From Flavobacterium lindanitolerans (lineage in GTDB: Bacteria > Bacteroidota > Bacteroidia > Flavobacteriales > Flavobacteriaceae), in contig NZ_PJND01000007.1 in assembly GCF_002846575.1 (NCBI RefSeq), positions 682,001 through 746,000 of the forward strand: 64,000 nucleotides of DNA, in the 5' to 3' direction. Within the stretch, counting starts at the first letter, position 1. Every line of letters starts with the position of its first letter. Below the pieces are notes generated by a model. It had not been told where the DNA came from and did no database searches. It was given only the letters and a program-made list of their open reading frames with translations. Position numbers and translations under genes: made by a program. Positions 50,764 to 60,700 of the stretch are shown one piece after another.

Positions 50764-51405
50764 TTAATCCAATACTTCTTCATCAAACCAGACTTCATCA
50801 TTTTTTGAGTCCACAAAAAATCTGAAACCATTATCCAATGCTAGGTATTTTATTAATTCAGGTCTTCTACGGGCCAAATCAGGAAGTCTAATTTGTTTAA
50901 GTGAATTGATATCATCGTTATAAAGATCAGTCGTAAGATACCAGCCTGACATATGTTCAGGAGCCTCATATCTTACCCCTTCAACTGCGACTCCTTCCAA
51001 AACACCATCGGAAATAGCTATGTTTTGATTAACCCGTGTGAACAGGTATTTCGAAGAGTGTTTGTCACAGACTTTAATCTGATTATTCATTACTTCTAAT
51101 GAATAATCGCAGCCTTGCACAAGTTCTTGGGTTACTGGATGCGTCTCATAAATTTCGAGATATTCGTTTTGTTTGAGTATAAAATTTAAAATCCATGAAT
51201 TGAATCCAATATTTTGATCAGGAAGGATTTTGGCATTTTCTTGCATTATATACTCAATGATGTACTTTAATACATAAATGTAATGCTCCTCCTTAAAATT
51301 TCCCTTTTTGACCCTGATTTCGGAATCCATATCATTGCTTAGTCCTTCAGTAATGTAATAGGGATCCGCAAACTTTATAACTTTTCCCTTAAATACTTCT
51401 AACAT
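50764..51405 (-). CDS. Two-part immunity protein with Imm33-like C-terminus
   Basis: 213 residues. The first 130 residues have no family I recognise. The last 80 (HMSGWYLTTDLYNDD, LPDLARRRPELIKYLALDNG, DEVWFDEEVLD) align with the Imm33-like protein at 50345-50698. It seems to be a fusion of an unknown domain with an Imm33-like domain. It belongs to the immunity array behind the RHS toxin. Confidence 0.7.
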   Translation of the reverse strand: MLEVFKGKVIKFADPYYITEGLSNDMDSEIRVKKGNFKEEHYIYVLKYIIEYIMQENAKILPDQNIGFNSWILNFILKQNEYLEIYETHPVTQELVQGCDYSLEVMNNQIKVCDKHSSKYLFTRVNQNIAISDGVLEGVAVEGVRYEAPEHMSGWYLTTDLYNDDINSLKQIRLPDLARRRPELIKYLALDNGFRFFVDSKNDEVWFDEEVLD

Positions 51406-51424
51406 ATATCTATGATATTAAATA

Positions 51425-51447
51425 GGGCTATTCATAAAGAATAACCC
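51425..51447 (-). terminator. Array hairpin 3
   Basis: GGGCTATTC and GAATAACCC pair with one mismatch, followed by TTTAATAT and the start of the 50764-51405 gene. It is the same layout as the other two array hairpins. Confidence 0.7.
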
Positions 51448-51460
51448 CATAATTTAATCT

Positions 51461-52066
51461 TTAACTAATTCCTTCTAGTTCGTATATCTGATCTTTAAGA
51501 AATTTTATAGAAGTCTGTTTCCCGAAATATTCTTTAGGGATTTCGTCAACGATGTCAATATCTTTAATAAGTTCCAATCGTAGCTTTTCGCCAATAGAAC
51601 TTTCTAAAACTATCTCAATTGCATCATTTTGGTAATCTTTTGGAAGTGAAACTAGTGATGGCGCCTTTAGAATTATATCATAAGTGGCGTCAGGAAATTT
51701 TAAAAGCACATATTCCCATTCACTGGCGTCAAGCATTCGTTTTACATCATAATTATCTAGTGTGAAACGAAATTCCCAATTTTTTGCTGGTTTATAATAC
51801 TGGAACTCCCAATAGACAGAATTAGGTGCAGAACTAATGATTTCCTTAGTTTGACCTAAAAGTCCCAAGTCTCCACCAGGTGAAATGACAAGCATATTGT
51901 CCTTTTCTTCACCTTCCCTTATTTCCCAACTAAAATCTCCAAGTGACAAGATTTTCCTATCTAATGTGTCGATGAGATTGTCGGTGATAACTTCTGGCAT
52001 TAATGCCTTTTCGTTTTCAGAAAACCAGTTCCAAAAAATATTGATTTTTCCTTTAAGATTTTCCAT
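51461..52066 (-). CDS. Immunity-like protein, paralogue of the N-terminus of the 52271 gene
   Basis: 201 residues, no signal. The stretch FWNWFSENEKALMPEVIT, then DNMLVISPGGDLGLL and IISSAPNSVYWEFQYYKP aligns with FWRWFMQNEKNFSRAV, IELVITPDGVIKN and LVNSAPNISGWKFKAMKP in the protein at 52271-53350. No function is known, but its place in an immunity array and its paralogy to a DUF695-containing protein suggest immunity. Confidence 0.72.
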   Translation of the reverse strand: MENLKGKINIFWNWFSENEKALMPEVITDNLIDTLDRKILSLGDFSWEIREGEEKDNMLVISPGGDLGLLGQTKEIISSAPNSVYWEFQYYKPAKNWEFRFTLDNYDVKRMLDASEWEYVLLKFPDATYDIILKAPSLVSLPKDYQNDAIEIVLESSIGEKLRLELIKDIDIVDEIPKEYFGKQTSIKFLKDQIYELEGIS

Positions 52067-52237
52067 ACGATTAGTCAGTTATATAGAAGCTAAACTGTGC
52101 GTTTATTGAAATGCTTTCTAATAGATAGAGTAAACTGTAAAAATATTAAAAAAAAGGATTTTAACATTATTTAGGGGCTAATTTATCTATTATATTATGG
52201 GGATTATTTCTAATAATGTCTTTCATTTGTAATACTA

Positions 52238-52245
52238 TAGCTTTG
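52238..52245 (+). promoter_or_regulatory. Predicted -7 box (TAGCTTTG)
   Basis: TAGCTTTG fits TAnnTTTG, 25 bp before the gene at 52271. It shows that the plus-strand gene has its own promoter within a minus-strand array. Confidence 0.5.
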
Positions 52246-52270
52246 AAAACTAAATTTTAATTATACACTT

Positions 52271-53350
52271 ATGGATTTTCTAAATAAAATATTCAATAAT
52301 AGAAAAGAAACTAAAATATCTAGCAAAGAAGACTTTTGGAGATGGTTCATGCAAAATGAAAAAAACTTTTCTAGAGCTGTTAGAAAAGGCGAGAGAATTG
52401 ATGAAATATTTTTTGCTCCCCTTTCACAAAAACTAGAGGAATTGAGAGAAGGTTTTTTTTATATTACGGGTGTAACCGAAGATAATCAAATTGAGCTAGT
52501 AATCACGCCCGATGGTGTCATAAAAAATATTATTTATGTTGAAGAGTTAGTCAATAGTGCGCCTAATATTTCTGGTTGGAAATTTAAGGCTATGAAACCA
52601 CCAATGGACATTGAGAAATTAGGCTTGCGTATTAAAAATTACACATTTACAAAAGAAAACCTGTTTTTTGTTGAAGTTTCTAATAAGAAATACCCTGATG
52701 AAATAAATATTGGTGTGGTGTATGAAAATTACAATGTAAATGACAGAGTGACTATTGAAACTGGTATTTATGCCTTTATCGATAATTATCTTGGTGAACT
52801 AAATGTCATAACTAGCCTTGATAATTTAGAACTTATTGAAGTTCCAAGCGAGGAAAACGAACTGATCCCGATTTGGAAACTGAAAGATTTTATTTTATGG
52901 CGAGAAAAAGAATTTATTGAAAAATATGAAGGTTTACGCTACGATACTGACAGTGACAGCTATGCATTATTAGAAGGTGCAATTGATGGAAAGCATATGA
53001 CGGCTGTTGTAAATGCTACATTAATGGAATGGAATGCTAAAGCTTCGCATCCCTGGCTGCTAAACATAGGAATTGAATTGAATCAAGGTAATGAAAATAC
53101 TGATTACGAAACGAAAATGGAAGAATTTGAGGAGGAATTGATGAAAACGCTTAAAGATTCTGAGGGATATCTAAATATCGGAAGGGAAACTTTAGGAAAT
53201 AGAAGAGTTATCTATTTTGCTTGTAAATGTTTCCGTTATCCATCAAAAGTTATGGAACAGTTTACGCCAAAGTACACACATCTTTTTAATGTTAGTTACG
53301 ACATTATTAAGGATAAATACTGGAAAACGTTGGAAAGGTTTCTCAGTTAA
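52271..53350 (+). CDS. Two-domain immunity-like protein with DUF695 C-terminus
   Basis: 359 residues. Residues 20 to about 195 are paralogous to the 201-residue protein at 51461-52066. The C-terminal part (DSYALLEGAIDGKHMTAVVN, WLLNIGIELNQ, IYFACKCFRYPSKVMEQF) looks like DUF695, a family often found beside polymorphic toxins. It is the only gene of the region on the plus strand and divides the immunity array from the RHS gene's cognate immunity gene. Function otherwise unknown. Confidence 0.72.
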   Translation: MDFLNKIFNNRKETKISSKEDFWRWFMQNEKNFSRAVRKGERIDEIFFAPLSQKLEELREGFFYITGVTEDNQIELVITPDGVIKNIIYVEELVNSAPNISGWKFKAMKPPMDIEKLGLRIKNYTFTKENLFFVEVSNKKYPDEINIGVVYENYNVNDRVTIETGIYAFIDNYLGELNVITSLDNLELIEVPSEENELIPIWKLKDFILWREKEFIEKYEGLRYDTDSDSYALLEGAIDGKHMTAVVNATLMEWNAKASHPWLLNIGIELNQGNENTDYETKMEEFEEELMKTLKDSEGYLNIGRETLGNRRVIYFACKCFRYPSKVMEQFTPKYTHLFNVSYDIIKDKYWKTLERFLS

Positions 53351-53367
53351 AGCTACATAATTAGTAA

Positions 53368-53393
53368 AAAGCCATCTCTATTGAGATGGCTTT
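53368..53393. terminator. Terminator between convergent immunity genes
   Basis: AAAGCCATCTC and GAGATGGCTTT form a perfect 11-bp stem around TATT. It lies between the gene ending at 53350 and the one ending at 53407. Confidence 0.9.
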
Positions 53394-53406
53394 CTGCTAG
53401 ATATTC

Positions 53407-54189
53407 TTAAAATCCTTTACCGTTGTAGGAAAGCATTTTATTTACTTCTTCGTGATTCTCTATCGCTTCTTTATCATTATCGTTAAAGGGATAGTCTGCC
53501 AGCTTAAACTTGAAATGTCTATTCAACGCTGCATCTAAGTCAACAATTACTCTTTCGAATCCACTAGAATCGGTTACTATTATTTTATCATTATTTATTA
53601 AAATGTCTTTAAATGTCTTATCAAAATATATTTCGTCAGGTAAAGTACGGATGATTGTACCACTACATAGAACTTCCTTGGAAGAGATGCTTCTTATTGT
53701 CATAACTAATTTAAAATCTATAGTGGTAAAATAACAGTTTAAGCTGATTTCAAGACCATGTTGTTTAAATGTTTTCTTCTTAAAGACCCATTCATTTTTA
53801 GCCCCACTATTTTTAAATTCTTCCGTAATTCTAAGTAAATCTTCGAGTGGTATATCCTTATAATTTGCTGCCTCTTTGAAACCTTTTTCTAAAAGATCAA
53901 AATAATAGCTAAAATCATTTGTTTGCTTTACCTTTTCATATTTTTCTTGATTAAATGGTAGTTCAACCCTTAAACAATCTAATGGGACAATAGAACAATT
54001 AGTCGTTTCCTTTGGGATTGGAGTAATGGAAATCATATTAAAAGTACCATCTGTCTGAAACTTTAACTTTCGGATTTGAATAGACAAATAATGATTAATG
54101 AAGCGAGTACGTAATTTAAACTCATAACGATATTTTTCATTAAAACCTGATTCTGGACTAATCCAAAGATTTATATATCTTAAATTCAT
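53407..54189 (-). CDS. Probable cognate immunity protein of the RHS toxin
   Basis: 260 residues, no signal peptide, low GC. The start NLRYINLWISPESGFNEKYR and later FKLVMTIRSISSKEVLCSGT are not recognised. The start codon lies 4 bp after the stop of the large RHS gene, which is the usual place of the specific immunity gene. A cytoplasmic immunity protein fits a nuclease tip. Identity is based on position only. Confidence 0.65.
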   Translation of the reverse strand: MNLRYINLWISPESGFNEKYRYEFKLRTRFINHYLSIQIRKLKFQTDGTFNMISITPIPKETTNCSIVPLDCLRVELPFNQEKYEKVKQTNDFSYYFDLLEKGFKEAANYKDIPLEDLLRITEEFKNSGAKNEWVFKKKTFKQHGLEISLNCYFTTIDFKLVMTIRSISSKEVLCSGTIIRTLPDEIYFDKTFKDILINNDKIIVTDSSGFERVIVDLDAALNRHFKFKLADYPFNDNDKEAIENHEEVNKMLSYNGKGF

Positions 54190-54193
54190 ATCT

Positions 54194-57100
54194 CTATGGT
54201 GTTTTATGTATTGCAGGATCTAAAGTTTCCCTGTTTTTATCAGCATTTTTCTTTTCTGCGTCTAATATTTTTTTTCTAGCACCTTCACCTTCCGGAACTT
54301 TTTTCACGATTCTAGAATCGTACTTCTTAGTGCCGGCAGCTTTATTAAGTTTATTTACTTGAGAAGTGGCTCTGTAGGATTTTCCTGCTTTGGATACTTT
54401 TCCTCCACTAACCCCGGTCTTCACTACATTACTATTTGACGTCTCGTAAATTTCATATAAGTGTTGCGCTTTTGTACTTGCTTTAGAATTTCCATTTACA
54501 GGCTTTGAAACAGCAACGGAATTGTTTGTAACTGTACTTTCTGCAACACTAGTTTTACTCCCTACACTAAACAGCCTCGCGAAACCGGCTCCAATGGCTT
54601 CTGCAGTTACCATATCGGTAAGGAGTGAGCCCATAAACTGCCCCATGCCGTCTACCGGGTCTGGAGTCGAATTCATCTTTGTCTCCATAGCCTGTTTCGT
54701 GCCATTAAAGGCGCCAACAGGATCCTGGATCAGCCCGATGGTTGCCCCCACGGAATTGCCGATTGCCGCACCTGTCTGCTTTAATGCAGTTCCCGGGTCG
54801 GTAACAACGGTAACCGCAAAGTCGGCATAGTCTGCGAGCCTGTTTGCAGCTCCTGTCAACATTCCCCTGTTGAGTCGGTCTTCGAAACTTTCCTGCTTGT
54901 CACCCGTAGGTGCCCATTCCAGCCCTTCCAGCTCATTACCGTCAACAACCCTGTTTTCGGCAAAGTTGTATGGTGACTGGTAGCTGTAACTTTCCGCCAA
55001 CGGGTCAACACTCATGAATCTGCCTAACGCAAAGTCATAATTCCTCCACTTAAAACTATCCCAGTTGAGTCCGAGTTCATCCTGACGTTCCTGGCCTTGG
55101 TACTTGTACTGGTATGAACGTCTCTGCTGTGGCCCAATCGGTTCTATCCCCACGGGATAGGGCGTGTCGTCCTTGTGGTCTGCAACGTACTCATACTTAT
55201 CTGAGTTATACTTTTCATGTTTCAGTCCGAACGGATAGTAATGGTTTTCCTCAAGAATAACCAATCCGCCTTTTTCCCAATCCATGCCATAGCTCAGACG
55301 GATATTTCCCAGATGGTCCTTAAGGTTGAACGCGTAACTATAGCGGGCCGGCCTTGATTCTGTCGCCGGGAAGCATTTTACGTAGCCCTCCGCGGTAGGG
55401 AAAAAATCGAGCTTTTCATCGATATACTGGAAGCCTGAAAGATAGTCCGTAACAGTATTTCCTGTTGTCCTAACAACCGTCTTTTTCAGCTTTGTACCTA
55501 AAGCATCGTAAAGATAATTAATTTTTTCTCCGGTCGTAAAACTAATTTCGATGGGAAGGTCCATGTGGTTGTAGGTTACCGAACCTATACGTTTGTTGCC
55601 GTCGGAAATCATGTTGCCGTTGGCATCATAGTCATATTCAGAGCCCATATTGGCCCCGTCCTTAAAACCGGCGGGATGCAGGGAGTGGTCGGTTACCTTG
55701 TTTAACCTGTTATGGATGTACTCGTATTTTAGTTCGTCTATCTGTATGGCAAAGCCCGCGTAGTCCAGATCACCGAAACGTACCATGTTCTGGATGTTCC
55801 CGTTCTTGTCATAGTCCATCGTCTCGTCATAGGACTTCGTATAGGCATGTTCCTTAAAGTAGGAGGCCTTCCTGAGTCTGTCGAGCGCATCATAGCTGTA
55901 AGAGTAGCTCCGTTCCCTGCTATCGCTTTTGGAAATCCACCGTGTTTCGCAGATATTTCCGTTGTACAGCGCCTTTAGTGTAGGGTCATAGCTTCCATTC
56001 AGGTCGTTGTAGCGGATGGCAAAGGCAAATAGGTCCGAGCCGGCATCGTCGGTCGCGAAGTTTTCTATCGAGTTGATTCCCTTAAGCCATCCTCGGATAT
56101 TGTAGCTGTAGTCGACCTTTTGGTAGAACGTGCCTCCTGTGAGGTCGTTTCCACCAGTCTTTCTGGATACGAGCTTACCGAGCTTGTCGTAACTGTTCAG
56201 GGATAGTAGTTCTGTTGGCAGATCCCCGATCTTATGGGTATGGGAAAGCGGCCTGTCCTGTAGGTCATACGTAAAATCTTCCCTTATGCTGACTTCTGCG
56301 CCGTCATCTCCCATACGGTGCCTTGTTACGGTATATTCTGGCCGGCCCGAAAAATCAAGCTTGCTGTCCGTTATGGTATATCCGCCAAGATAATTGGTTG
56401 TGATAACGCTGATAGGCCTTGCCTTGATATCGTACAGGGTTGCCGTGAGTTCCCTTTTGGCATACGATGGCTCTTGAAGTGCTCTTGTCCATGTGCCTGT
56501 AGGCAATCCCTTCGGTTTCTCAGTACCATTGTTATAGAATACCGTCTGACCCTCCACCGTTCCGAACGTATCTGGCGCTTCAGGATAGGAGTAGTCGTCA
56601 TACCAATTGATAGTAAGTACGCTTAGGCCGTTTGTCGCCGTAGGATATGCCTTATTTGAATAACCTATAGAGATGTTGTCTACCATTTGCGGCGACCTTA
56701 TTTCCCACTGGCTGGCGTAGCTGTCCACGGTAGTCTGGATACTGGATCGCGTACCCGCATTCTGGAGCCACCCCGTATATGCTACCCTACCGAATACGTC
56801 ATATTTGGTAAACATTGCACCAGTTCCGCTTCCGTCAAAGGGAGAGGTCGTAGGTCCCGTTGCCACCAGACGGTCCATCTTGTCGTAAGCCATGAACTGC
56901 CATTGCCTGCCGGGCAGCTTTTTTTCAACCAGCCTGTTACGGTGGTCGTACTTGTATTGGTAGCAAAGGTCCTCGAGCTGTGCCAGGGGATTGTCAGCAA
57001 GCGGAGGGAAGACATAGGAAAGGTTGCCAAACTGGTCATACACGTAATACGTATCATGGCGTTGCCCAGCATCATAGGTCCTTTTCAATACGAGTTGGCC

Positions 57101-57784
57101 TTCTTTGTCGGAAAACTCTTCGGTGGTATTGTCCGTTCCTGAGGTCCAGTTCTCGTTTTTCGTAATGTTCTTGTAGAGCTGCCCTGCGGCATAATTGGCA
57201 GAGCTGAGGGAAACATCGTAGATTTTGGTGCTTCCGTTCCAGACGGCGGTAGCGGTATAGTTCTTTACCCCATCGGCTGCCGTATTGGTATCGTAGCCCA
57301 TCTTTATCTCATGACCCGAACCCATTGCCCAGGGATTGCCGGGAGCGGCCTGCTTAAGTACGCGGTTGAGGTGTGAGTTTTCATATAGAGTTTCCCTATA
57401 TGGATTTCCCGTGGCTTCTACGCCCGATGAGGGTGGAGGCGTACCATAATAGCCCTGTACTTCTGCAAGTGCGTTAGAATCATAAGCGAGGGAGGCAGAC
57501 TGCGAGGGATAGGGCAGGTATTCTTTTGTCTGCATGCCAAAGGCGTCGTAGGCAAAATGTGTGACGAGGTCTGTTCCGGTACCCGACTGTCTGTAGGAGC
57601 GACGCTGCAGGGGTCTTCCCAGCCCGTCCAAATAGTTGATTTCTACCGCGGCCTGCTGCGCCGTTGGATTTTCTAATGGTGTTGATGCTGGATGTTTGTA
57701 GACCGTTGTCTTTACATAGTTTTGGTCCTGTCCATACATCGTTATGGCCAACAGGAATGCTATTGTTGAAAATATCTTTTTCAT
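54194..57784 (-). CDS. RHS repeat polymorphic toxin with a GIY-YIG-like C-terminal tip
   Basis: 1196 residues. Signal peptide KKIFSTIAFLLAITMYGQ; DUF6443-type start (AAVEINYLDGLGRPLQRRSY, about 48-67); YD repeats through about 870, such as YDKMDRLVATG and YDALDRLRKASY; RHS core ending LGRFMSVDPLAE near 925; then the variable region. The last 85 residues (LYEIYETSNSNVVKTGVSGG, SYRATSQVNKLNKAAGTKKY, then a late Glu) match the GIY-YIG toxin pattern: paired strands, Arg, Glu. That assignment is moderate. GC falls sharply in the tip, as expected for exchangeable tips. It is encoded 7 bp after the first RHS-type gene. Confidence 0.85.
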   Translation of the reverse strand: MKKIFSTIAFLLAITMYGQDQNYVKTTVYKHPASTPLENPTAQQAAVEINYLDGLGRPLQRRSYRQSGTGTDLVTHFAYDAFGMQTKEYLPYPSQSASLAYDSNALAEVQGYYGTPPPSSGVEATGNPYRETLYENSHLNRVLKQAAPGNPWAMGSGHEIKMGYDTNTAADGVKNYTATAVWNGSTKIYDVSLSSANYAAGQLYKNITKNENWTSGTDNTTEEFSDKEGQLVLKRTYDAGQRHDTYYVYDQFGNLSYVFPPLADNPLAQLEDLCYQYKYDHRNRLVEKKLPGRQWQFMAYDKMDRLVATGPTTSPFDGSGTGAMFTKYDVFGRVAYTGWLQNAGTRSSIQTTVDSYASQWEIRSPQMVDNISIGYSNKAYPTATNGLSVLTINWYDDYSYPEAPDTFGTVEGQTVFYNNGTEKPKGLPTGTWTRALQEPSYAKRELTATLYDIKARPISVITTNYLGGYTITDSKLDFSGRPEYTVTRHRMGDDGAEVSIREDFTYDLQDRPLSHTHKIGDLPTELLSLNSYDKLGKLVSRKTGGNDLTGGTFYQKVDYSYNIRGWLKGINSIENFATDDAGSDLFAFAIRYNDLNGSYDPTLKALYNGNICETRWISKSDSRERSYSYSYDALDRLRKASYFKEHAYTKSYDETMDYDKNGNIQNMVRFGDLDYAGFAIQIDELKYEYIHNRLNKVTDHSLHPAGFKDGANMGSEYDYDANGNMISDGNKRIGSVTYNHMDLPIEISFTTGEKINYLYDALGTKLKKTVVRTTGNTVTDYLSGFQYIDEKLDFFPTAEGYVKCFPATESRPARYSYAFNLKDHLGNIRLSYGMDWEKGGLVILEENHYYPFGLKHEKYNSDKYEYVADHKDDTPYPVGIEPIGPQQRRSYQYKYQGQERQDELGLNWDSFKWRNYDFALGRFMSVDPLAESYSYQSPYNFAENRVVDGNELEGLEWAPTGDKQESFEDRLNRGMLTGAANRLADYADFAVTVVTDPGTALKQTGAAIGNSVGATIGLIQDPVGAFNGTKQAMETKMNSTPDPVDGMGQFMGSLLTDMVTAEAIGAGFARLFSVGSKTSVAESTVTNNSVAVSKPVNGNSKASTKAQHLYEIYETSNSNVVKTGVSGGKVSKAGKSYRATSQVNKLNKAAGTKKYDSRIVKKVPEGEGARKKILDAEKKNADKNRETLDPAIHKTP

Positions 57785-57791
57785 GGTCTGT

Positions 57792-60700
57792 TTAGTTTTG
57801 TGTCCTGTATTGGTATCTGTTGTGGGATATCAGGTTGCCCTGGGTGTCCCTTACTTCCTCCAGCCTGCCAAACGTGTCGTACCTGTAGGATATCTTGGAG
57901 CCTTTCGGATCAATTTCGGTATCATTACCTACAAGGGGTCTATAGGTGTAGGCAGAAAGCATTGCCCCGGCAAGGGCCGTATGGGTACGCAATTCCTCCA
58001 GCTTTTGGGGCAGTTGGGCATGGGTTGCTAACTGTATTTGTGTGACAAGTGCCGCAGGGAGTGCAGAAAAGGCCATATTTTCTATCTTGGCAACTGGCAA
58101 GCTGTTCCTGTAACCCCAGATGATGCTTACTGGTGCGCCTGCATCTGGAGTGTACTGGGTTATGTTGGCCCTACTATCATAGCTGTCAAAGCTAACTTTT
58201 CTTTCAAAAGCATTGTCACCTTTTTTGGCAAAGACATACCGCGGGAGGAGCGTGTTGCCGCCTACGGCGGGCGGGTTTGGATTTGAAGGGTCGGCAGGGA
58301 GAGAGAACATCCCATAGTGCGTCTCTTGCGCAGAAACCGGCAGCCCGTTTCTGTAGTTTACCGTCCTCAGCTGCACGCCAATCATGTGCCTTGCAATGAG
58401 TTCGGCCTTATAAGGAGTTTCAGCGGGGGTCATTTGGGAGTCGTCAGGATAAAGGTATAGGGTTTCCAGCGCCTGTCCTGACGAGGAAAGGGAAGTCTGT
58501 GTATGCAGCCTCTTGTAACCGTTTTTGTAGGCAAAGTTTTCCCTGGTTTCCACTATGCCCGATGGGAAATATTCCTTTTTTATGCGCTCTGTGACCTGGC
58601 TCTTGTAGCGGTAGTCTTCAATAAACATAAAGCCCAGGGTGAGCTGACTTGTGCATATCGACTTGTCCTCATCATGGAAGGCCTGTGCCAGGGCAGAAGG
58701 CGCGCCGGTGCAGGAAATGGCATATTGGAAGGCCGATATCGTGTTGTTTTTCAGGCGCTGGTAGCTGGTATATAGGGTCCTGACCTGCTGGCAGAACCCT
58801 GACATGTTATTATCGTTGGTAAGGAAGTGCAGGTTCTTTTTTACCGGTATCTTGATACTGCCATCATCATAGTTGTACCTGAAGTCTTCTGTTGCTACAA
58901 GACCAACGCCTCCAGAGCCGAAGTATTCGATTTTCCTTACATTGGACTGTTTGTACTCGTCACCGCGGATTGGCATCGGAGGATAATAGGTGTTGACATC
59001 CGACGGAAAATCTATAGGCGAGTCGAAGACATATCTTATTTTTGACTTGAATATTGGTGCGCCCGGTGCAAACACGTTGGGATAGGCATATTCGAATACG
59101 TTCTTGTAGCCTATGAAACTGCCTTTCTGGAGCTGGGCGTCGAGTTCGCTCTGCTGTTCGCGTACCAGGTATTCTATAGGATTATCCAACTGTCCCGGGA
59201 TGTTGTATATAGGGGCTATGTTTACCACATATTCGCGTACCAGATTTTCAGACCCGTCCAGCGAACCGCTTGAAAAGGCAAGGGTAAAACTCCCTCCTCC
59301 CGGATAAGGATAGAACGGAAGGTCTGTAGGTGTGATGCCCGGATTCTCGAAGTTGTAGGCAAAGCCCTTCGCCATCTGGTTTATGTTCCTGTCCTTGTCC
59401 CGGATGTCCTTTATCCTTAGCCCTCCTCCGTAAAGGAACCAGTTAAGGTGGCGTGTCGGCTTTTTTATCATGATGTCGATACTGCCGCTGATTTTTTCGG
59501 TATTGGAAACGGTCTGGTTTAGGGATCCGAAATACACCTTGTAGGCACCCTGTTTGAGGTGAATGAACCTATGGATGGTCTCATTTGTTCCGATTGGATA
59601 GCCCGCATCGGGACGGGTCGTGTCCACGGTCTGGTCCGTAACCGATACTATCGGGACGATATGGATGGAATTGGCCATGTCGAATGCCTCTGTTCCTGAA
59701 TAGGATGTGGAGGAATAGACAAAGGCATCCTGCTCGAAATTGACCTGGATGATGGTGTAGGGGCGTGTTGTTGCCGAATTGATAAAGGAATCATTGATGT
59801 TTGCAGGATCTGTCGTATAATTATCGGGATTGTTGAAGATTTCAACAAAGGTGAGCAGCCTGTCGCCCCTGTAGCTGTAGGTGTTGGGCTCCCAATCGAA
59901 TTCACGTACGCCTTTGGTCGGGTACGATATTTTTGAGAGTACGCCAGTCCTTGCCGCATCATAGGAAGGCTCGAAGCTGGCATAGCCAAAACTGTCCCTG
60001 TTGTCTGTGCCAAATCCGGGATAGATTTCCCTTTTGTAGTAGTCGAAGGCATACCTGTCCGTATCGGAACCGTTGATTTTCACTTTGTCCAGAAACAGTG
60101 CGTTGGCAGAGGCACCGATACCGTCACCTGCATAGCCAAAGTCGAAGGTGCGGACGGCTGCCGCATCCTGTGCGTTGTACACTTCTATCTTTGTAAGATA
60201 GGTTCCCTTCCCGTCAATGTATTCGGGATGGGAGGCGGACAGGTGGAAGCGTATGCTGCTTCCGTCCGGGAAACTGATACGGCTTATTTTTTTGGTCTGG
60301 ATGTCCCGGAATGGCTGGCTGGTTATTTTTCTGGGTTTCAGGGCGCATTTCATCGTTGGGGTACAGGATGGGAAGTTTGCTGAAAAGACATACTGTAGGT
60401 CGCGTCCAATATATTCGGTACTTGATATGGGAGCTTTTGGCTTTTCCAGCCTGTCCACATAGGAAATATCCAGCAACCTGATACCGTTGGCGTCCTCAAC
60501 CCTGGAGAGGTGCCAGGCGCTTATGAACTTTCCTATATTAAGTGGGTCGCTTGGTGCGACAGGGTTGTCGCAGCCTTCCTGTGTATAAACAAATGTGACG
60601 TCTTTTTTCTCCGTCCTTTCAATCTGGTCAAAATAGTACCTGTTACCCGTATCATCGGTAATGATAAAAGAGGTTATCTCTTTAGGATACATATTAGGCA

